Source: Pseudomonadota bacterium
GTDB taxonomy: Bacteria > Bdellovibrionota > Bacteriovoracia > Bacteriovoracales > Bacteriovoracaceae
DNA: 7,223 bases
Direction: 5' to 3'
NCBI GenBank assembly: GCA_021299675.1
Contig: JAJTIF010000314.1
Span: 1-7,223, forward strand
Of the stretch, positions 4,897-7,223 are shown piece after piece. The stretch's first letter is position 1. Each line of letters opens with the position of its first letter. A model generated the notes under the pieces. The model worked only from the letters and a program-made list of their open reading frames with translations. It was not told where the DNA came from and searched no databases. The position numbers and the translations under genes are program-made.

Positions 4897-6060
4897 ATGG
4901 CCGTTTATATTCTTGCTGGCGCTCGTACAGGTTTTGGAAGTTTTATGGGAAATCTATCGACGATCCCTGCCACTAAGCTTGGTGCTATAGCGATCGAAGG
5001 CGCACTTAAAAAAGCCAATTTACCAGCTGATCGCGTGCAGGAAGTGTTCATGGGCAATGTGATCTCTGCCGGAGTTGGCCAGGCCCCGGCCCGTCAGGCC
5101 GCTTTATTTGCGAAGCTTCCCGAGTCTGTCCCTTGTACAACCGTTAATAAGGTTTGCGGCTCAGGCCTTCAGACTGTCATCCTTGCGGCTCGCTCGATCA
5201 TGACGGGAGAGAACTCGGTGGTTGTAGCAGGGGGCATGGAGAGCATGTCACTAGCCCCTCATCTTCTGATGAACTCTCGCACGGGGGCTAAGTTTGGTCC
5301 GGCGGAGATGAAAGATTCCATGCAGTGGGATGGACTCTGGGATGTTTACACCGATCGCGCCATGGGAAATTGTGCGGAAGAGTGTGTGAAGAAATACAGC
5401 ATGTCGCGCGAAGAGCAAGACCAGTTTGCGATTGAGTCGTTCAAGCGCGCTCAGGCTGCCGTCAAGGAAGGTCTGTTCAAAAAAGAAATCGTTCCCGTTA
5501 CCATCCCATCGAAGAAAGGGGATATGGTGATTGAAGAGGACGAAGGTCCTTTTAAAGCTAACTTTGAAAAGATGCCAGGCCTCAAGCCGGCGTTCGATAA
5601 GTCTGGAACCATTACCGCGGCCAATGCTTCAACCATTAACGATGGAGCAAGTGCCATCGTGCTGGGTGGTGATGAGTTTGCTGCCACGGCGAAATTTAAA
5701 ATCGTGTCTTGGGCCTCTCATGCACAAAATCCAACATGGTTCACCACTGCTCCGGTGGAGGCGATCAAGAAAGCGACTCAGAAGGCCGGACTCTCTGTGG
5801 ATCAAGTGGATCTCTGGGAGATCAATGAAGCCTTTGCCGCTGTCACCATGGCGGCGATGAAAGAGTTAAAACTTCCGCATGAGAAAGTGAATGTACTGGG
5901 TGGAGCTGTGGCGATCGGTCATCCCATCGGAGCTTCAGGGAACAGAATCCTCATGACTCTCATGAACGCGATGGAGTTCAAGCATAAGAAGTTCGGGTGT
6001 GCTGCGATTTGCATCGGCGGCGGTGAAGCCCTCGCTGTCGTGATCGAAAAGGTGCGCTAA
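4897..6060 (+). CDS. acetyl-CoA acetyltransferase (thiolase), 387 aa
   Basis: This is a soluble thiolase that condenses two acetyl-CoA to acetoacetyl-CoA or cleaves 3-oxoacyl-CoA in the last step of beta-oxidation. All active-site elements of the biosynthetic type are present: nucleophile C87 in N-K-V-C-G-S-G (84-90), N310 in N-E-A-F-A, H342 in G-H-P-I-G-A-S-G, and C372 in C-I-G-G-G-E-A. Each of the last three is offset by 6 from Zoogloea thiolase (N316, H348, C378), so the core is collinear. The N-terminus reads M-A-V-Y-I-L-A-G-A-R-T-G-F-G. The start at 4897 is set by RBS spacing. It supplies the thiolase step missing from the hbd/hydratase/acyl-CoA dehydrogenase unit about 2.7 kb upstream. 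Its stop overlaps the next start by one base (TAATG). Symbols such as atoB or phaA fit, but the physiological direction is unknown. Confidence 0.95.
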   Translation: MAVYILAGARTGFGSFMGNLSTIPATKLGAIAIEGALKKANLPADRVQEVFMGNVISAGVGQAPARQAALFAKLPESVPCTTVNKVCGSGLQTVILAARSIMTGENSVVVAGGMESMSLAPHLLMNSRTGAKFGPAEMKDSMQWDGLWDVYTDRAMGNCAEECVKKYSMSREEQDQFAIESFKRAQAAVKEGLFKKEIVPVTIPSKKGDMVIEEDEGPFKANFEKMPGLKPAFDKSGTITAANASTINDGASAIVLGGDEFAATAKFKIVSWASHAQNPTWFTTAPVEAIKKATQKAGLSVDQVDLWEINEAFAAVTMAAMKELKLPHEKVNVLGGAVAIGHPIGASGNRILMTLMNAMEFKHKKFGCAAICIGGGEALAVVIEKVR

Positions 6061-7166
6061 TGTCTGAAGCCTTAAAACCCTCGACGCAACCAACGAAGTC
6101 TGGGCTCAAGCATCTGAAGCCCAGTGAAGTGCTCTTTAATGATGGAGATATGGCTGAGTCCCTCTACATCATCCAGAAGGGTCAGATCCGGTTGTATAAA
6201 CCAAAGGGTAAGGGCTTCATTGAAATCGGCGTGCTCAGGGCCGGTGAAGTGATCGGGGAGATGGCTTTCTTCGACGAAGACGGGTCTGGTAAAAAAAGAT
6301 CGGCTTCTGCGGCGGCGATGGTCTCTACGGACATCATTGAAATCTCTTTTGTCGCTTTCGGTAAGACCATGGCAGCTCTCAATCCATGGTTTAAGACCAT
6401 CATCAATACTCTCGCGGCTCGCCTCAGAAAGGCAAACTCTCGGATCAAGGAACTCGAGTCTAACTCCACGGCGCTTTATGGAAACAAGGCGGGAGAGTAC
6501 GAGTTCATGAAGCCTGCTGAAATTTTAAAAGTTCTCGGGACGCTTTTCTTGGTGTTCAAAACCCACGGAGAGAAGCACGACCTTGGTGTGAGTGTGCACA
6601 AGCGCACTATCGACCTCTACGCGAGTGATATCTATAACATCGCGGAGGCCAAGTTTGATGCTGTGGCCCTGACGCTTGCGGACCTCGGGTGGCTGCAGAT
6701 CATCGAAGACGCAGAGAAGTTGCCGAACCTCTACATCATGAAGAACCTCGATCTCCTGCGCTCACTCTTTATCTTCTACAACACAGAGAAGCAGTTGCCA
6801 GAAGAAAAGAAGATGAAGATCTCTCAAAACTGCGTGACCTTCCTCGAAAAGATTCTCCAGTACGCTCCGAAGTTTCCACCGAAAGATATTCCCAACCTTA
6901 AGCCACAGGATGAGTATGACTCATCTCCTCGCTTCACTCAGGTCTTTAATGTAGCGTCGATCCTCGAAGAATTTAAAACCAAGAATATGCCGATCACGGC
7001 GGATCATTTAGACGACGCTCGCTCCGCTCGTCTGGTCGGTGAGCGTGCCGTTCAGGGAGAAGAGCTATTGGTTGAAATTGACATGCCAAAATTGCAGAAG
7101 CTCTATCCGACCATCAAATTCATGAACTCTGTGAATAAGCAAAATAGAGAGAAAGCCGGCTTCTAG
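6060..7166 (+). CDS. cyclic-nucleotide-binding-domain protein with C-terminal extension, 368 aa
   Basis: Residues about 17-130 form a CRP/PKA-type cNMP domain: L-K-P-S-E-V-L-F-N-D-G-D (19-30), L-Y-I-I-Q-K-G-Q-I-R-L-Y (35-46), and a phosphate-binding cassette with G66-E67 and R80-S81-A82. The E and R positions normally used to hold cAMP/cGMP appear kept, although the loop between them is longer than in CRP. A helix (about 112-134) follows, like the CRP dimer helix. Residues about 152-228 contain Y-A-S-D-I-Y-N-I-A then a helix and L-G-W-L-Q-I-I-E, which resembles a degenerate winged helix. The remaining ~140 residues are unrecognised. At 368 residues it is far longer than CRP (about 210). The start ATG overlaps the thiolase stop by one base, with AAAAGG (6047-6052) upstream. 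A regulator role is inferred; it may instead be a non-DNA-binding effector. Confidence 0.88.
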   Translation: MSEALKPSTQPTKSGLKHLKPSEVLFNDGDMAESLYIIQKGQIRLYKPKGKGFIEIGVLRAGEVIGEMAFFDEDGSGKKRSASAAAMVSTDIIEISFVAFGKTMAALNPWFKTIINTLAARLRKANSRIKELESNSTALYGNKAGEYEFMKPAEILKVLGTLFLVFKTHGEKHDLGVSVHKRTIDLYASDIYNIAEAKFDAVALTLADLGWLQIIEDAEKLPNLYIMKNLDLLRSLFIFYNTEKQLPEEKKMKISQNCVTFLEKILQYAPKFPPKDIPNLKPQDEYDSSPRFTQVFNVASILEEFKTKNMPITADHLDDARSARLVGERAVQGEELLVEIDMPKLQKLYPTIKFMNSVNKQNREKAGF

Positions 7167-7178
7167 ATCGGCGCCGGC
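7155..7178. repeat. GCCGGC inverted repeat across the gene end
   Basis: GCCGGC at 7155-7160 and 7173-7178 can pair across a 12-base loop that includes the stop codon of the cNMP-domain gene. No T tract follows on either strand, so I do not call it a terminator. Each half is itself palindromic, which weakens the case for a specific hairpin. Confidence 0.3.
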
Positions 7179-7223
7179 GTGTAGAATACCTCAATCGTTT
7201 CACCAGAGCTGTAGATGGCAGAG
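7163..7223 (-). CDS. possible 3' end of a convergent gene (truncated by window edge)
   Basis: On the minus strand an open frame enters from the right edge and ends at TAG (complement of 7163-7165). It reads S-A-I-Y-S-S-G-E-T-I-E-V-F-Y-T-P-A-P-I. The composition is protein-like and one other minus frame is quickly stopped, but 19 codons are too few to name a family. If real, its stop overlaps the stop of the cNMP-domain gene, a tail-to-tail arrangement. Confidence 0.4.
   Translation of the reverse strand, partial: SAIYSSGETIEVFYTPAPI

Noticed and set aside
7155..7178. The GCCGGC inverted repeat considered as an intrinsic terminator
   Set aside because: Neither strand has a T run after it, and each arm is self-complementary.

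Overview
This window looks like a chromosomal segment of a Gram-negative bacterium with near-balanced base composition, heavy use of AAG/AAA lysine codons and tight gene packing. The mix of clostridial-type short-chain acyl-CoA genes, a long lysine/alanine-rich protein with a C-terminal domain I do not recognise, and a long cyclic-nucleotide-sensor protein suggests Bdellovibrionota or a related former deltaproteobacterial group. That placement is inference from gene style, not proof.

Layout, left to right. (1) Positions 1-2171 on + hold the end of a 3-hydroxybutyryl-CoA dehydrogenase gene, a complete enoyl-CoA hydratase (253-1029) and a complete short-chain/butyryl-type acyl-CoA dehydrogenase (1032-2171). 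They are packed with an 8-base overlap and a 2-base gap, so almost certainly one operon. (2) After a 70-base gap containing a perfect 10-bp palindrome comes 2242-3426 (+). It encodes a 394-residue protein with a histone-H1-like PAKK tail, a long charged helix built of 18- and 11-residue repeats, an acidic hinge and an unrecognised C-terminal domain. (3) A strong GNRA-loop hairpin terminator (3433-3459) separates it from a convergent two-gene minus-strand unit: a 157-residue acidic soluble protein (4325-4798) coupled by an ATGA overlap to a polytopic DUF4010-type (MgtC/SapB-associated) membrane protein (3462-4328). (4) A 98-base divergent intergenic region (4799-4896) leads to a + strand pair: an acetyl-CoA acetyltransferase (thiolase; start at 4897 rather than the upstream TTG or ATG), overlapping by one base a 368-residue protein with an N-terminal cyclic-nucleotide-binding domain (6060-7166). 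(5) The last ~60 bases probably hold the 3' end of a convergent minus-strand gene.

Together, dehydrogenase, hydratase, acyl-CoA dehydrogenase and thiolase cover all four steps of short-chain beta-oxidation (or, in reverse, acetoacetyl-CoA to butyryl-CoA). They lie in two transcription units split by the H1-like gene and the membrane-protein pair. The cNMP-domain gene coupled to the thiolase suggests that central acyl-CoA metabolism and second-messenger sensing are expressed together. The least explained elements are the modular H1-like protein, the acidic-protein/DUF4010 pair and the C-terminal half of the cNMP-domain protein.
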